Notes: generated from the letters alone by a model not told the origin. DNA of 9,714 bases from Nocardioides sp. (GCA_029264225.1 JARICB010000211.1:1-9714); one strand, 5' to 3'; shown: positions 1 to 7,619, counted from the stretch's first letter. Numbers and translations: made by a program.

Positions 1-1
1 C

Positions 2-1462
2 CAGCGGCTGCCCTACCTTGAGGAACTCGGGGTGGACGCGCTGTGGATCACTCCGTTCTACACCTCACCCCAGCACGACCACGGCTATGACGTGGCCGAC
101 TACTGCGACGTGGACCCACTCTTCGGCAACCTGGCAGACGCTGATGCGCTGCTCTCCCGAGCGCACGAACTCGGCCTGCGGGTGATCGTCGACCTGGTCC
201 CCAACCACTCGTCGTCCGACCACCCATGGTTCCGCGCCGCTCTGTGCGCCGAGCCGGGGTCGCCGGAGCGTGCCCGCTACCTGTTCCGCACCGGCCGGGA
301 CGACGGCGCTGCTCCTCCCAACAACTGGATGTCGGTCTTCGGCGGTCCGGCCTGGTCTCGGGTCGGCGACACCGATCAGTGGTACCTCCACCTCTTCGAC
401 TCCTCCCAGCCCGACTTCGACTGGCGCAACCCCGAGGTCGGCGACCTGTTCGAGAAGGTGCTGCGCTTCTGGCTCGAGCGGGGCGTCGACGGCTTCCGCG
501 TCGATGTGGCGCATGGTCTCCTCAAGGAGGAGTCGCTGCGCGACCAGGTAGTCCCCGAGGGCCTACCGTCGAGTGACGCCTCGGAGATGATCGAGCGCCA
601 GCTCACCGACGAACCGATGTGGGACCAACCCGAGGTGCATGATGTCTACCGCAGGTGGGCCCGGGTGCTGGATGAGTACGGCGCCGACAGGATGGCCGTC
701 GCCGAGGCATGGACCCAGTCCGCCGAGTCGCTCGCCCGTTTCGTCCGCGCCGACGAACTGGACCAGGCATTCAACTTCGCGTGGCTGCTGGCGCGCTGGT
801 CGGCGTCCTCGTTCGCTCAGGTCATTACCGACACGTTGGCCACCGCCGCCACCGCGGGCGCCGCCCCGACCTGGGTGTTGTCCAACCATGACGTCACCCG
901 ACACCCCACCCGCTACGGCGGCGGCGCTGTAGGTCTGGCCCGGGCGAAGGCGGCGACATTGGCGATGCTCGCGCTCCCTGGATCCTCTTACCTGTACCAG
1001 GGTGAGGAGCTCGGCCTCGAGGAGGTTGACGTGCCCCCCGAGGCCCGACAGGACCCCACCTGGCTACGCGGCGGCACGACCGCCCGCGACGGCTGTCGGG
1101 TGCCCATCCCCTGGGGCGGCACCCGGCCGCCGTACGACTTCGGGCCGGGCACCGGACAACCCTGGCTGCCGCAGCCGGCTGACTGGGCCGACGTCGCCGT
1201 CCAGGCCCAGTGGGAGGACCCGGGCTCGACGCTGGAGTTCTACCGGGCGGCACTGGCTGCCCGCCGCGCGGTGCTGCCCGGAAACGCCGAAATGGGAGAC
1301 GTCTCCAGCGAGGGCGACGCGCTCACCTTCCGGCGTGGCGACATCACCGTCGTCCTCAACTGCGGCGACTCCCCTGTCCCGATACCTGCCGGTGAGGTCG
1401 TGATCGCGAGCGGGGCGTACACGGACACGCTGCCTCCCGACACAGCGATCTGGCTGCGCTGA
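2..1462 (+). CDS. GH13 alpha-glucosidase (oligo-1,6-glucosidase/maltase-like), 5'-truncated by window edge
   Basis: This is an intracellular-type glycoside hydrolase family 13 enzyme that would release glucose from the non-reducing ends of short alpha-glucosides. The reading frame is open from base 2, and the first residues (QRLPYLEELGVDALWITPFY) are the usual early TIM-barrel strand, so only a few dozen N-terminal residues are missing. The GTG at 32 is internal and not the start. Counting from that GTG, all four GH13 regions are present: DLVPNH (54-59), GFRVDVAH with nucleophile D158, VAEAW with acid/base E225, and SNHD with D287. GGPAW (105-109) and YQGEELG (322-328) are also typical of the family. 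The tail (about 385-476) is a short beta domain ending in IWLR. Val159 directly after the nucleophile resembles the oligo-1,6-glucosidase class, but substrate preference cannot be fixed from this. No signal peptide can be judged. It converges on the marR gene with 3 bp between stop codons. Confidence 0.93.
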   Translation, partial: QRLPYLEELGVDALWITPFYTSPQHDHGYDVADYCDVDPLFGNLADADALLSRAHELGLRVIVDLVPNHSSSDHPWFRAALCAEPGSPERARYLFRTGRDDGAAPPNNWMSVFGGPAWSRVGDTDQWYLHLFDSSQPDFDWRNPEVGDLFEKVLRFWLERGVDGFRVDVAHGLLKEESLRDQVVPEGLPSSDASEMIERQLTDEPMWDQPEVHDVYRRWARVLDEYGADRMAVAEAWTQSAESLARFVRADELDQAFNFAWLLARWSASSFAQVITDTLATAATAGAAPTWVLSNHDVTRHPTRYGGGAVGLARAKAATLAMLALPGSSYLYQGEELGLEEVDVPPEARQDPTWLRGGTTARDGCRVPIPWGGTRPPYDFGPGTGQPWLPQPADWADVAVQAQWEDPGSTLEFYRAALAARRAVLPGNAEMGDVSSEGDALTFRRGDITVVLNCGDSPVPIPAGEVVIASGAYTDTLPPDTAIWLR

Positions 1463-1465
1463 GTC

Positions 1466-1909
1466 TCAGTCCAACGTCGAGTTGTAGCGGCTCAACATGC
1501 CCACAAACTCCATCAGTTCGGCGTCGGACCAGTTTCCGAGCAACTCCGCCAGGCGATCGCGTCGAGCCTCCACCAGTCCCGTGACCCGGACCCCGACACC
1601 TTCGATAGGGCTGACGACCCAGGCCCGTCCGTCGCCGGGGTCGCGCTCCTTGGTCACCAGGCCGAGCTCGACGAGCGTATGGATGTTGCGGCTCACCGCG
1701 CCCTTGTCGAGGTCGAAGGCGTCCACGATCGTCGAGGATCGTGATGGGCCCTTCTCCACAAGGTAGGCGAGCAGCAGGTAGCCCGCGGGCGTCAGGTCCT
1801 CGTGGATCGCGCGCGCTCGCTCGAGGATGACTCTCTTGATCCGGCGGATCAGCACCACCACCTCGCGCTCGAGGTCGAGGATGACGCTGTTGCGAGGGTC
1901 CAGCCTCAC
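1466..1909 (-). CDS. MarR-family transcriptional regulator (presumed repressor of the adjacent MFS exporter)
   Basis: The 147-residue length is typical of MarR dimeric winged-helix repressors that respond to small phenolic or drug-like ligands. The N-terminal helix (8-35) leads to the winged helix-turn-helix: SRSSTIVDAFDLDKGAVSRN (56-75) as the recognition part, then LVELGLVTKERDPGDGRAWV (79-98) with the DPGDGR wing characteristic of the family. The C-terminal helices (108-145) would form the dimer interface. It starts with GTG at 1909, inside the MFS stop codon (GTGA, 4-bp overlap), and no Shine-Dalgarno is visible, so translation is probably coupled to the MFS gene. Lying downstream of its likely target on the same transcript suggests autoregulation through the GTTGTC/GGCAAC repeat at 3553-3567. 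The family is clear; the target is inferred from context. Confidence 0.92.
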   Translation of the reverse strand: MRLDPRNSVILDLEREVVVLIRRIKRVILERARAIHEDLTPAGYLLLAYLVEKGPSRSSTIVDAFDLDKGAVSRNIHTLVELGLVTKERDPGDGRAWVVSPIEGVGVRVTGLVEARRDRLAELLGNWSDAELMEFVGMLSRYNSTLD

Positions 1910-3549
1910 AGTTCGGCCGTTGCCCCGGGCGCGGCGGCGGCCTGGATCTCGTCCTCGCGGAGCAGGGTCTCGCGCATCGGCTTCTCCTCGATGAACAGCA
2001 GCAACACCAGCGAGACTACGGCGAACGGCAAGGCGATCAGGAACAGATGTCCGGTGGCCTCACCGAAGGCGTTCTCGAAGATCTCGCGGATCGGCGCGGG
2101 CAGCGCGCCCAGGTCGGGGATCGAGTGGGTGTCGATGCCCAACTTGGCCAGTTCGTTCGCCGGGATCTTGCCCGCCTCGACCAGCGCGGTCAGACCCGTC
2201 CGGACGTGGTCGGAGACCTGGTGGCTCAGGGCGGCGCCGAGCGCGGAGACCCCGATCGAGCCCCCCAGCGATCGGAAGAACGCGACCAGCGAACTGCCGG
2301 CACCCAGATCCGAAGAGGCCACACTGTTCTGGACCGCCAGGACGGTGTTCTGCGTGGTGGCACCCAGACCGAGACCGAGGACCGCCATGTAGACGCCGAT
2401 CACGAAGAGGTTGGTCGTGTCGTCGATGGTCGACAGCAGCGCGAGTCCCACGATCACCGAGACCATGCCGGCGATCAGGAACTTCTTCCACTTGCCGGTC
2501 TTGGTGATCAGCCGACCCGACACGATGCTCGAGAGCAGCAAGCCGCCGACCATGCAGATCGACATCAGTCCGGCCATCGTCGGCGTCATGCCGCGGGCCA
2601 ACTGGAAGTACTGCGAGAGATAGACCGTGCCCCCGAACATCGCGACGCCGATCATCACCGACGCTGCGGTCGCCAGGCAGGTCGTCCGGTCCCGGAACAG
2701 GCGCAACGGGATGATCGGGTCCTGGGCGACCCGCGCCTCGACATAGACGGCGGCGGCGATGACCAGGAGGCTGGCACCGACGAGGGCGAAACTGGTGGTG
2801 GAGCCCCACGCGAACTGACCACCGGCCAGGGAGACCCAGATCAGCAGCAGCGAGACGCCACCCATCAACAGCGTGGCACCCAGGTAGTCGATGTGCACCT
2901 CACGCTTGATCACCGGCAGGTGCAGGGTCTTCTGGAGCACCACGAAGGCCAGCAGAGCCACGGGAATACCGGCGAAGAAGCACCAGCGCCAGCCCACGGT
3001 GTCGACCAGCACCCCGCCGACAAGCGGTCCGCTGACCGTGGCGAGAGCGAAGACTGCACCGATGTAGCCGCTGTAGCGGCCACGCTCGCGCGGCGTGACC
3101 ATCGACGCGATGACCACCTGCACGAGGGCGGTCAACCCACCGACACCCAGACCCTGGACGGCGCGAGCACCGATCAGCACCTCCATGTTCGGCGCGAAGC
3201 CGGCGATGATCGAGCCGAGCGAGAAGATGACCAGCGCGCTCTGTACGAGCAGCTTCTTGGAGAACTGGTCGGCCAGCTTTCCCCAGATCGGGGTAGTGGC
3301 GGTCATGGTCAACAAGGTGGCGACGACGACCCAGGTGTAGCCGGTCTGGCTGCCTTCGAGGTCCGTCACGATCCGCGGCAGTGCGTTGGAGACGATGGTG
3401 CTGGAGAGCATCGCCACGAACATCGCCAGCAGCAGTCCGCTGAGCGCCTCGAGCACCTGCCGGTGCGTCATGGGAGCGGGCTGCCCTGCCGGAGGTACGG
3501 GGGTCGCGGTGGAGGGGTTTGCCACTGATGCTCGATTCATGTTCGACAT
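1906..3549 (-). CDS. DHA2-family MFS multidrug exporter (EmrB/QacA type, 14 TM)
   Basis: A 547-residue proton-coupled drug exporter of the inner membrane, with the length and hydrophobic pattern of 14-TM DHA2 pumps. The soluble N-terminal tail (1-28) is Pro/Ala-rich. TM1 carries LSSTIVSNALP (48-58), the DHA2 motif D1 with Ser in place of the usual Asp. Motif A is GKLADQFSKK (90-99) in the TM2-3 loop, and the antiporter motif C is GPLVGGVL (174-181) in TM5. A large polar loop (about 443-497) separates the last two TM segments, usual for DHA2. The cytoplasmic tail starts at EEKPMRETLL (521). ATG 3549 is chosen because it sits just after the predicted promoter; ATG 3540 (Met4) is an alternative, and neither has a good Shine-Dalgarno. 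It overlaps marR by 4 bp. Substrate unknown. Confidence 0.94.
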   Translation of the reverse strand: MSNMNRASVANPSTATPVPPAGQPAPMTHRQVLEALSGLLLAMFVAMLSSTIVSNALPRIVTDLEGSQTGYTWVVVATLLTMTATTPIWGKLADQFSKKLLVQSALVIFSLGSIIAGFAPNMEVLIGARAVQGLGVGGLTALVQVVIASMVTPRERGRYSGYIGAVFALATVSGPLVGGVLVDTVGWRWCFFAGIPVALLAFVVLQKTLHLPVIKREVHIDYLGATLLMGGVSLLLIWVSLAGGQFAWGSTTSFALVGASLLVIAAAVYVEARVAQDPIIPLRLFRDRTTCLATAASVMIGVAMFGGTVYLSQYFQLARGMTPTMAGLMSICMVGGLLLSSIVSGRLITKTGKWKKFLIAGMVSVIVGLALLSTIDDTTNLFVIGVYMAVLGLGLGATTQNTVLAVQNSVASSDLGAGSSLVAFFRSLGGSIGVSALGAALSHQVSDHVRTGLTALVEAGKIPANELAKLGIDTHSIPDLGALPAPIREIFENAFGEATGHLFLIALPFAVVSLVLLLFIEEKPMRETLLREDEIQAAAAPGATAEL

Positions 3550-3552
3550 AAG

Positions 3553-3567
3553 GTTGTCATTGGCAAC
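3553..3567. promoter_or_regulatory. Candidate MarR operator (inverted repeat GTTGTC-ATT-GGCAAC)
   Basis: Two 6-bp half-sites, GTTGTC and GGCAAC, are complementary at 5 of 6 positions around a 3-bp centre at 3560. The site overlaps the -10 box and the predicted transcription start of the MFS-marR operon and ends 3 bp upstream of the start codon. MarR repressors typically bind imperfect palindromes of this size over -10/+1, so this is the best candidate for autoregulation. Binding itself is inferred. Confidence 0.55.
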
Positions 3568-3595
3568 TATATTCCGCCAATTCCTTCCGTGTACA
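3566..3595 (-). promoter_or_regulatory. Predicted proximal promoter of the MFS-marR operon
   Basis: Read on the minus strand, TGTACA (3595-3590, 4 of 6 matches to TTGACA) and TATAGT (3571-3566, 5 of 6 matches to TATAAT) are 18 bp apart. Transcription would begin near 3560, leaving about a 10-nt 5' leader before ATG 3549, which fits the lack of a ribosome binding site. Prediction by eye only. Confidence 0.5.
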
Positions 3596-3645
3596 CCCCT
3601 TGGGTGATGTCCTCAATCACAACACCAACGGTCCGCGAACGCAGA

Positions 3646-3708
3646 CGACCCGCAGGCCTGCCCCTGGAGGGGCGATCCGGGGGGATGGGTCCCGGGACCT
3701 GCGGGTCG
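3646..3708. repeat. Large inverted repeat with nested hairpin in the ABC-MFS gap
   Basis: A perfect 11-bp inverted repeat, CGACCCGCAGG (3646-3656) with CCTGCGGGTCG (3698-3708), encloses 41 bases. Inside is a second hairpin, GCCCC-TGGA-GGGGC (3660-3673), and a self-complementary GGTCCCGGGACC (3688-3699) that competes with the right outer arm, so two alternative folds are possible. On neither strand is the structure followed by a T-run, so it is not a classic intrinsic terminator, though GC-rich actinobacterial terminators often lack one. It lies between the leader ORF (3773-3811) and the MFS gene. It could terminate ABC-operon read-through or form the 3' part of an attenuator. Confidence 0.55.
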
Positions 3709-3767
3709 GGTGACTGCTGTGGATTCGCCGGCAGTACGTCGGCGATGGTGTGGCCATCTGGCCGGGC

Positions 3768-3784
3768 GCTGCCTAGCGGGCAGC
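3768..3784 (-). other. Hairpin over the leader-ORF stop codon
   Basis: Minus-strand GCTGCC-CGCTA-GGCAGC forms a perfect 6-bp stem with a 5-nt loop. The TAG stop codon of the 12-codon ORF (3775-3773) straddles the loop and the 3' arm, so a terminating ribosome would necessarily melt it. The arms are visible; the function is inferred. Confidence 0.5.
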
Positions 3785-3811
3785 CACCTCACTCATCCGA
3801 AAAGACATCAT
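3773..3811 (-). CDS. Candidate 12-residue leader peptide (MMSFRMSEVAAR) upstream of the MFS exporter
   Basis: A short ORF of 12 codons plus TAG, preceded by GAGGAGGTGG, of which AGGAGGT matches the 16S anti-Shine-Dalgarno core (AGGAGG at 3828-3823). The gap to the first ATG is 11 nt and to the tandem second ATG 14 nt, slightly long but usable. This is the strongest Shine-Dalgarno I see in the window, and it serves no longer gene. A predicted promoter (3843-3871) would start transcription about 10 nt upstream of it. Hairpins cover both the start (3797-3818) and stop (3768-3784). The MFS start lies about 220 nt downstream. The first residues loosely recall MerR-family N-termini, but the frame after TAG shows no MerR continuation. 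Alternatives: a chance ORF, or a relic of a lost gene. Not recognised as a described leader peptide. Confidence 0.4.
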   Translation of the reverse strand: MMSFRMSEVAAR

Positions 3812-3818
3812 CTTTTGG
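3797..3818 (-). other. A/T-rich hairpin enclosing the leader-ORF start codons
   Basis: On the minus strand, CCAAAAGA pairs with TCTTTT-(C)-GG, an 8-bp stem with one bulged base, around the loop TGATG. The tandem ATGATG of the leader ORF occupies the top of the stem and the loop. An AAAAGA/TCTTTT stem stands out in this GC-rich sequence. It could gate initiation or be a protein-binding dyad; as a terminator it is weak. Confidence 0.45.
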
Positions 3819-3842
3819 ACCACCTCCTCTCCGTGTTCCTCC

Positions 3843-3871
3843 ACCGTACGTCGAGACCCGCGGCCGCTCAA
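3843..3871 (-). promoter_or_regulatory. Predicted distal promoter driving the leader ORF and MFS operon
   Basis: Minus-strand TTGAGC (3871-3866, 4 of 6) and TACGGT (3848-3843, the TAnnnT pattern) are exactly 17 bp apart, and lie 32 bp past the ABC-operon stop codon. A start near 3837 would place the AGGAGG of the leader ORF about 10 nt into the message. The -10 resembles the TACGCT box predicted for tetR. By-eye prediction, modest confidence. Confidence 0.38.
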
Positions 3872-3902
3872 TGGGTTATTGCCGACCTCGTCACTGACGC
3901 GC

Positions 3903-5888
3903 TCAGTCCAGCGCTGCCGCGAACTGGGAGCGGTAGAGCCGGGCGTAGGCACCGTCCGATTCGAGCAACGACTCGTGGGTGCCCTGTTCCACGATGGCCC
4001 CGTCCTCCATGACCAGGATCAGGTCGGCGTCGCGGATCGTGGAGAGCCGGTGGGCGATCACGAACGAGGTGCGGTCGGAACGCAGGGCCGCCATCGCCTG
4101 CTGGAGCAGCAGTTCGGTGCGGGTGTCGACCGAGGACGTCGCCTCGTCCAGGATCAGCAGATCGGGGGCTGCCAGGAACGCGCGGGCGATGGTGATGAGT
4201 TGGCGCTCACCGGCCGATAGGTTCTCCCCGTCCTCGTCGATCAGCGTGTCGTACCCCTCGGGCAGCGAGTGCACGAACCGGTCCACGAAAGTCGCCTGTG
4301 CGGCCGTCAGGATCTCCTCCTCCGAGGCCGACGGTCGACCGTAGGCGATGTTGTCGCGGATCGTCCCGGCGAACAGCCAAGTGTCCTGAAGGACCATGGC
4401 GACCTGCGAACGCAGTGCCGAGCGAGGCATCGAGGAGATGTCGACCCCGTCGAGGGTGATCCGACCGCCGTCGATCTCATAGAAGCGCTCGACCAGGTTG
4501 ACCAGCGTCGTCTTCCCGGCGCCGGTAGGGCCGACGATGGCCACCGTCTGCCCTGGTAGGGCAACCAGGGACAGGTCGACGAGCAACGGCTGCTGCGGGT
4601 CGTAGGCGAAGGAGACGTTCTCGAAGCGCACCTCACCGTGTCGCTCGGAGCGTGGGGCCGGCTCACCGGTGGCGTCGGGCGACTGCTCCTCGGCATCGAG
4701 CAACTCGAAGACTCGCTCCGCGGAGGCGACGCCGGACTGGAGGAGATTCATCATCGAGGCGACCTGCGTCAGCGGCTGGGTGAACTGGCGCGAGTACTGG
4801 ATGAACGCTTGGACCTCACCCAGCGACATGCTTCCGCTCGCCACTCGCAGGCCACCGAGCACCGCGATCACGACATAGTTGAGGTTCCCGACGAACATCA
4901 TGATCGGCATGATCAGCCCACTGACGAACTGCGCGCCGAAGGCGGCCTTCCACAACTCGTCGTTCTCCTCCGCGAAGACCCGCTCGGCCTCGCCCTGGCG
5001 ACCGTAGACCTTCACCAGCGCATGACCCGAGAAGGTCTCCTCGATGTGCGAGTTGAGCCGGCCCGTACGCCTCCACTGCTGGACGAACATCCCCTGAGAG
5101 CGCTTCATGACTGCCCGGGTGATGAGCACCGAGACCGGCACCGAGATCAGGGCGACCAGGGCCAGTACCGGCGAGATCCACACCATCATGGACAACACAG
5201 CGAACAAGGTCAGGATCGAGGTGAGCAGTTGGCTCAGGGTCTGCTGGAGGGTCTGACTGACGTTGTCGATGTCGTTGGTGGCCCGACTCAACAGCTCACC
5301 GCGGGACTGCCGGTCGAAATAGCTCAGCGGCAGCGCGTTGACCTTGTCCTCCACCTCGGAGCGCATCCGCCGAATGGTCCCCTGCACGACGTCGTTGAGC
5401 AGGTAGCCGGCCAACCAGGCGAGCATTGCGGCACCGACATAGATGCCGAGCACGATCAGCAGCACCTGCGCAACGGCGTCGAAGTCGACTCCCTGTCCGG
5501 GCACGAGATCCATGCCGGCGACCAGATCGGCGACCTTGTCGTCGCCGCGCTGACGCAGCATCTCGATGGCCTCTGCCTTGGTCATCCCCGCGGGCAGCCT
5601 GGCGCCCATCAGGCCGTTGAAGATCAGGTCGGTGGCGCGACCGAGCACCCGCGGCCCGACCGATGTGCCGAGGACGCTGATCACGGTAAGGGTGATGACG
5701 GCGATCGTCTTGGCACGATAGGGCGCCATCCGGGCGATGATCCGCTTCACCGAAGGTCCGAAGGTGTTGGCCTTCTGCGCGACCATGGCACCGCCCATAG
5801 GGCCGTGCCCGCCGCCCGGACCGGTCTCGATCCGCTCGGTCTCCTTGAGGTCGCCCGAGGCGGTGGGCTTGATGTCGGCGGCGCTCAT
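3903..5888 (-). CDS. Heterodimeric ABC exporter half-transporter, canonical ATPase subunit (TM288/BmrD-like; resembles mycobacterial Rv1272c)
   Basis: A 661-residue TMD-NBD fusion of type IV ABC exporters, in the cytoplasmic membrane, expected to pair with the product of 5885-7618. The N-terminal tail is Gly-rich ([11 protein letters not shown], 23-33), common in these subunits. Six TM helices span about 57-385, with a long outward loop of about 45 residues after TM1 (95-140). The NBD (about 418-661) has A-loop Y429, Walker [10 protein letters not shown] (453-461), Q-loop Q501, signature LSAGERQ (557-563), Walker B LLILDE with catalytic E582, and H-loop H613. The ATPase residues are complete, but the signature departs from LSGGQ, as usual for the partner completing the degenerate site. 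ATG 5888 overlaps the upstream stop (ATGA) and has GGAGGA 6 nt before it. Substrate unknown; the Rv1272c/Rv1273c likeness is from memory. Confidence 0.94.
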   Translation of the reverse strand: MSAADIKPTASGDLKETERIETGPGGGHGPMGGAMVAQKANTFGPSVKRIIARMAPYRAKTIAVITLTVISVLGTSVGPRVLGRATDLIFNGLMGARLPAGMTKAEAIEMLRQRGDDKVADLVAGMDLVPGQGVDFDAVAQVLLIVLGIYVGAAMLAWLAGYLLNDVVQGTIRRMRSEVEDKVNALPLSYFDRQSRGELLSRATNDIDNVSQTLQQTLSQLLTSILTLFAVLSMMVWISPVLALVALISVPVSVLITRAVMKRSQGMFVQQWRRTGRLNSHIEETFSGHALVKVYGRQGEAERVFAEENDELWKAAFGAQFVSGLIMPIMMFVGNLNYVVIAVLGGLRVASGSMSLGEVQAFIQYSRQFTQPLTQVASMMNLLQSGVASAERVFELLDAEEQSPDATGEPAPRSERHGEVRFENVSFAYDPQQPLLVDLSLVALPGQTVAIVGPTGAGKTTLVNLVERFYEIDGGRITLDGVDISSMPRSALRSQVAMVLQDTWLFAGTIRDNIAYGRPSASEEEILTAAQATFVDRFVHSLPEGYDTLIDEDGENLSAGERQLITIARAFLAAPDLLILDEATSSVDTRTELLLQQAMAALRSDRTSFVIAHRLSTIRDADLILVMEDGAIVEQGTHESLLESDGAYARLYRSQFAAALD

Positions 5889-7618
5889 GCTGCGTCCTCC
5901 GCGGTGAGCTGGGACTCAACGATCTGGCGGTAGGTTTCGCAGGTGCCGAGCAGTTCGTCGTGGGTGCCGCGACCGACGACGGCCCCGTCGTCGAGCACCA
6001 CGATCACATCGGCGTCGCGAATGGTGGAGATTCGTTGGGCCACCAGCACCACGGTCGAGTCACGGGTGACCGGTGCGAGGGCCGCCCGTAGGCGGGCGTC
6101 GGTGGCCAGGTCGAGAGCCGAGAACGAGTCGTCGAACAGGTAGATCTCGGGACGTCTGATCAGCGCTCGGGCGATGGCCAGCCGTTGGCGCTGGCCGCCG
6201 GAGAAGTTGGTGCCGCCCTGCGCGACCGGCGACTGGAGCCCTTCGGGCATCGCCTCGACGAAACTGCGCGCCTGCGCGATCTCCAGGGCCTCCCACATCT
6301 GCTCCTCGTCCGCATCGGGCAGCCCGTGCTGGAGGTTGCTGGCCACCGTGCCACTGAAGAGGAACGCCTTCTGCGGCACCAGCCCGAGCTTCGACCACAG
6401 CAGATCCGGAGCGAGTTCGCGTACGTCGACACCAGCGACCAGGACCCGACCGCCGGTCACGTCGAAGAGACGCGGCACCAGGTTGAGCAACGTCGACTTG
6501 CCGGCCCCGGTGGAACCGATGATCGCCACGGTCTGACCGGGTCGAGCCATAAGGGAAACCTCGCGCAACACCGGCACGTCGGCGCCCGGGTAGGCAAAGG
6601 TCACGGACTCGAGCACCAGGGTGCCGCGCTCGGCGACGGAGGTCACCGGGTGGAGCGGGGGCACGACGCTCGATTCGGTGTCGAGCACCTCCATGATCCG
6701 GTCGGCGCACACAGCCGAGCGCGGGATCATCATCAGCATGAAGGTCCCCATCATGACGCTCATGATGATCTGCATCAGATAGGCGAGATAGGCCGTGAGC
6801 GCACCGACATCCATCTGGCCGGAGTCGACGCGGTGCCCGCCGAACCACAGCACCGCTACCGAGGCCACGTTGGCCACCAACATGACGACCGGGAACATGC
6901 CGGCCAGCCATCGACCGGCCCGGATCGATACCACGGTGAGGTCCTCATTGGCCCGGGCGAACCGGGCGGACTCGTGCTCCTCCCGGACGAACGCGCGCAC
7001 CACCCGGATCCCGGTGATCTGTTCACGCAGCAACCGGTTGACCTCGTCGATGCGCACCTGCATGAGCCGGAAGCTCGGCACCATCCGGCTGGTGATGAAG
7101 CCGATCAGCAGCGCCAGGACCGGCACCGTGACCGCGATCAGCCACGACAGCCCGACGTCCTCGCGCATCGCCATCACGATCGCCCCGACCATCATGATCG
7201 GAGCCGAGACCATCATCGTGAACCCCATCAGCACCAGCATCTGTACCTGCTGGACGTCGTTGGTCTCGCGCGTGATCAGCGACGGCGCACCGAAATGCTG
7301 CACTTCGCGCGCCGAGAACGACCCCACTCGTTGGAAGATCTGGGCTCGCACGTCGCGACCGAATCCCATCGCCGTCCGCGCCGCGAACCAGACGGCGCCG
7401 ATGGAGCACAGCGCCTGGGCCAGAGTGATCGCCAGCATCACGGCACCGCGCCGGACGATGAAGCCGGTGTCGCCCTCGACGATGCCCAGGTCGATGATCT
7501 CGGCGTTGAGGCTCGGCAGGTAGAGCACCGCGAGGGTGCCCAGGAACTGGAGCACCACGATCACGGCGATCGGTCCCCGGTAAGGGGCCAGCCGGGTGCG
7601 GACGAGGCGAAGCAGCAT
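5885..7618 (-). CDS. Heterodimeric ABC exporter half-transporter, degenerate-site subunit (TM287/BmrC-like; resembles mycobacterial Rv1273c)
   Basis: A 577-residue TMD-NBD half-transporter. The N-terminus [14 protein letters not shown] and the following [13 protein letters not shown] match the Rv1273c type as I recall it. Six TM helices lie within about 15-300. The NBD (about 333-577) has A-loop Y343, Walker [10 protein letters not shown] (368-376), Q-loop Q416 and a proper signature FSGGQRQ (472-478). Walker B is IYLFDD with D497 where the catalytic Glu belongs, and the H-loop His is replaced by Gln (Q528, AQRIST). Both changes mark the non-hydrolytic site of heterodimeric exporters; its intact signature serves the partner's canonical site. 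ATG 7618 is chosen: it starts 1 nt after the tetR stop (TGACATG) and gives the family N-terminus. The frame stays open to 7729, but that part only reads across tetR. There is no clear Shine-Dalgarno, so coupling to tetR is likely. Confidence 0.94.
   Translation of the reverse strand: MLLRLVRTRLAPYRGPIAVIVVLQFLGTLAVLYLPSLNAEIIDLGIVEGDTGFIVRRGAVMLAITLAQALCSIGAVWFAARTAMGFGRDVRAQIFQRVGSFSAREVQHFGAPSLITRETNDVQQVQMLVLMGFTMMVSAPIMMVGAIVMAMREDVGLSWLIAVTVPVLALLIGFITSRMVPSFRLMQVRIDEVNRLLREQITGIRVVRAFVREEHESARFARANEDLTVVSIRAGRWLAGMFPVVMLVANVASVAVLWFGGHRVDSGQMDVGALTAYLAYLMQIIMSVMMGTFMLMMIPRSAVCADRIMEVLDTESSVVPPLHPVTSVAERGTLVLESVTFAYPGADVPVLREVSLMARPGQTVAIIGSTGAGKSTLLNLVPRLFDVTGGRVLVAGVDVRELAPDLLWSKLGLVPQKAFLFSGTVASNLQHGLPDADEEQMWEALEIAQARSFVEAMPEGLQSPVAQGGTNFSGGQRQRLAIARALIRRPEIYLFDDSFSALDLATDARLRAALAPVTRDSTVVLVAQRISTIRDADVIVVLDDGAVVGRGTHDELLGTCETYRQIVESQLTAEDAA
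5895..5900 (-). promoter_or_regulatory. Ribosome binding site of the second ABC gene
   Basis: GGAGGA on the minus strand, 6 nt before ATG 5888, inside the end of the upstream ABC gene. It confirms the ATG within the ATGA overlap as the start and allows the two subunits to be made in similar amounts. Confidence 0.8.
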
Positions 7619-7619
7619 G

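Noticed and set aside
2047..3528. 493-residue open frame on the + strand opposite the MFS gene
   Set aside because: Extremely rich in His, Asp, Arg and Gln with no hydrophobic core; the usual antisense shadow of a GC-rich gene. The minus strand gives a clear DHA2 protein.
3589..3596. GTGTACAC palindrome
   Set aside because: Only 8 bp and coincides with the predicted -35 of the MFS promoter; too short to call an operator on its own.
3604..3620. GTGAT-7-ATCAC short inverted repeat
   Set aside because: A 5-bp stem is expected by chance at this frequency; no supporting context.
3589..3897. 102-residue open frame on the + strand in the ABC-MFS gap
   Set aside because: No ribosome binding site, low-complexity Pro/Gly/Arg composition, and it runs over hairpins and promoters of the opposite strand.
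4638..5933. 431-residue open frame on the + strand opposite the second ABC gene
   Set aside because: Same His/Asp/Gln-rich shadow composition; the opposite strand carries complete ABC motifs.
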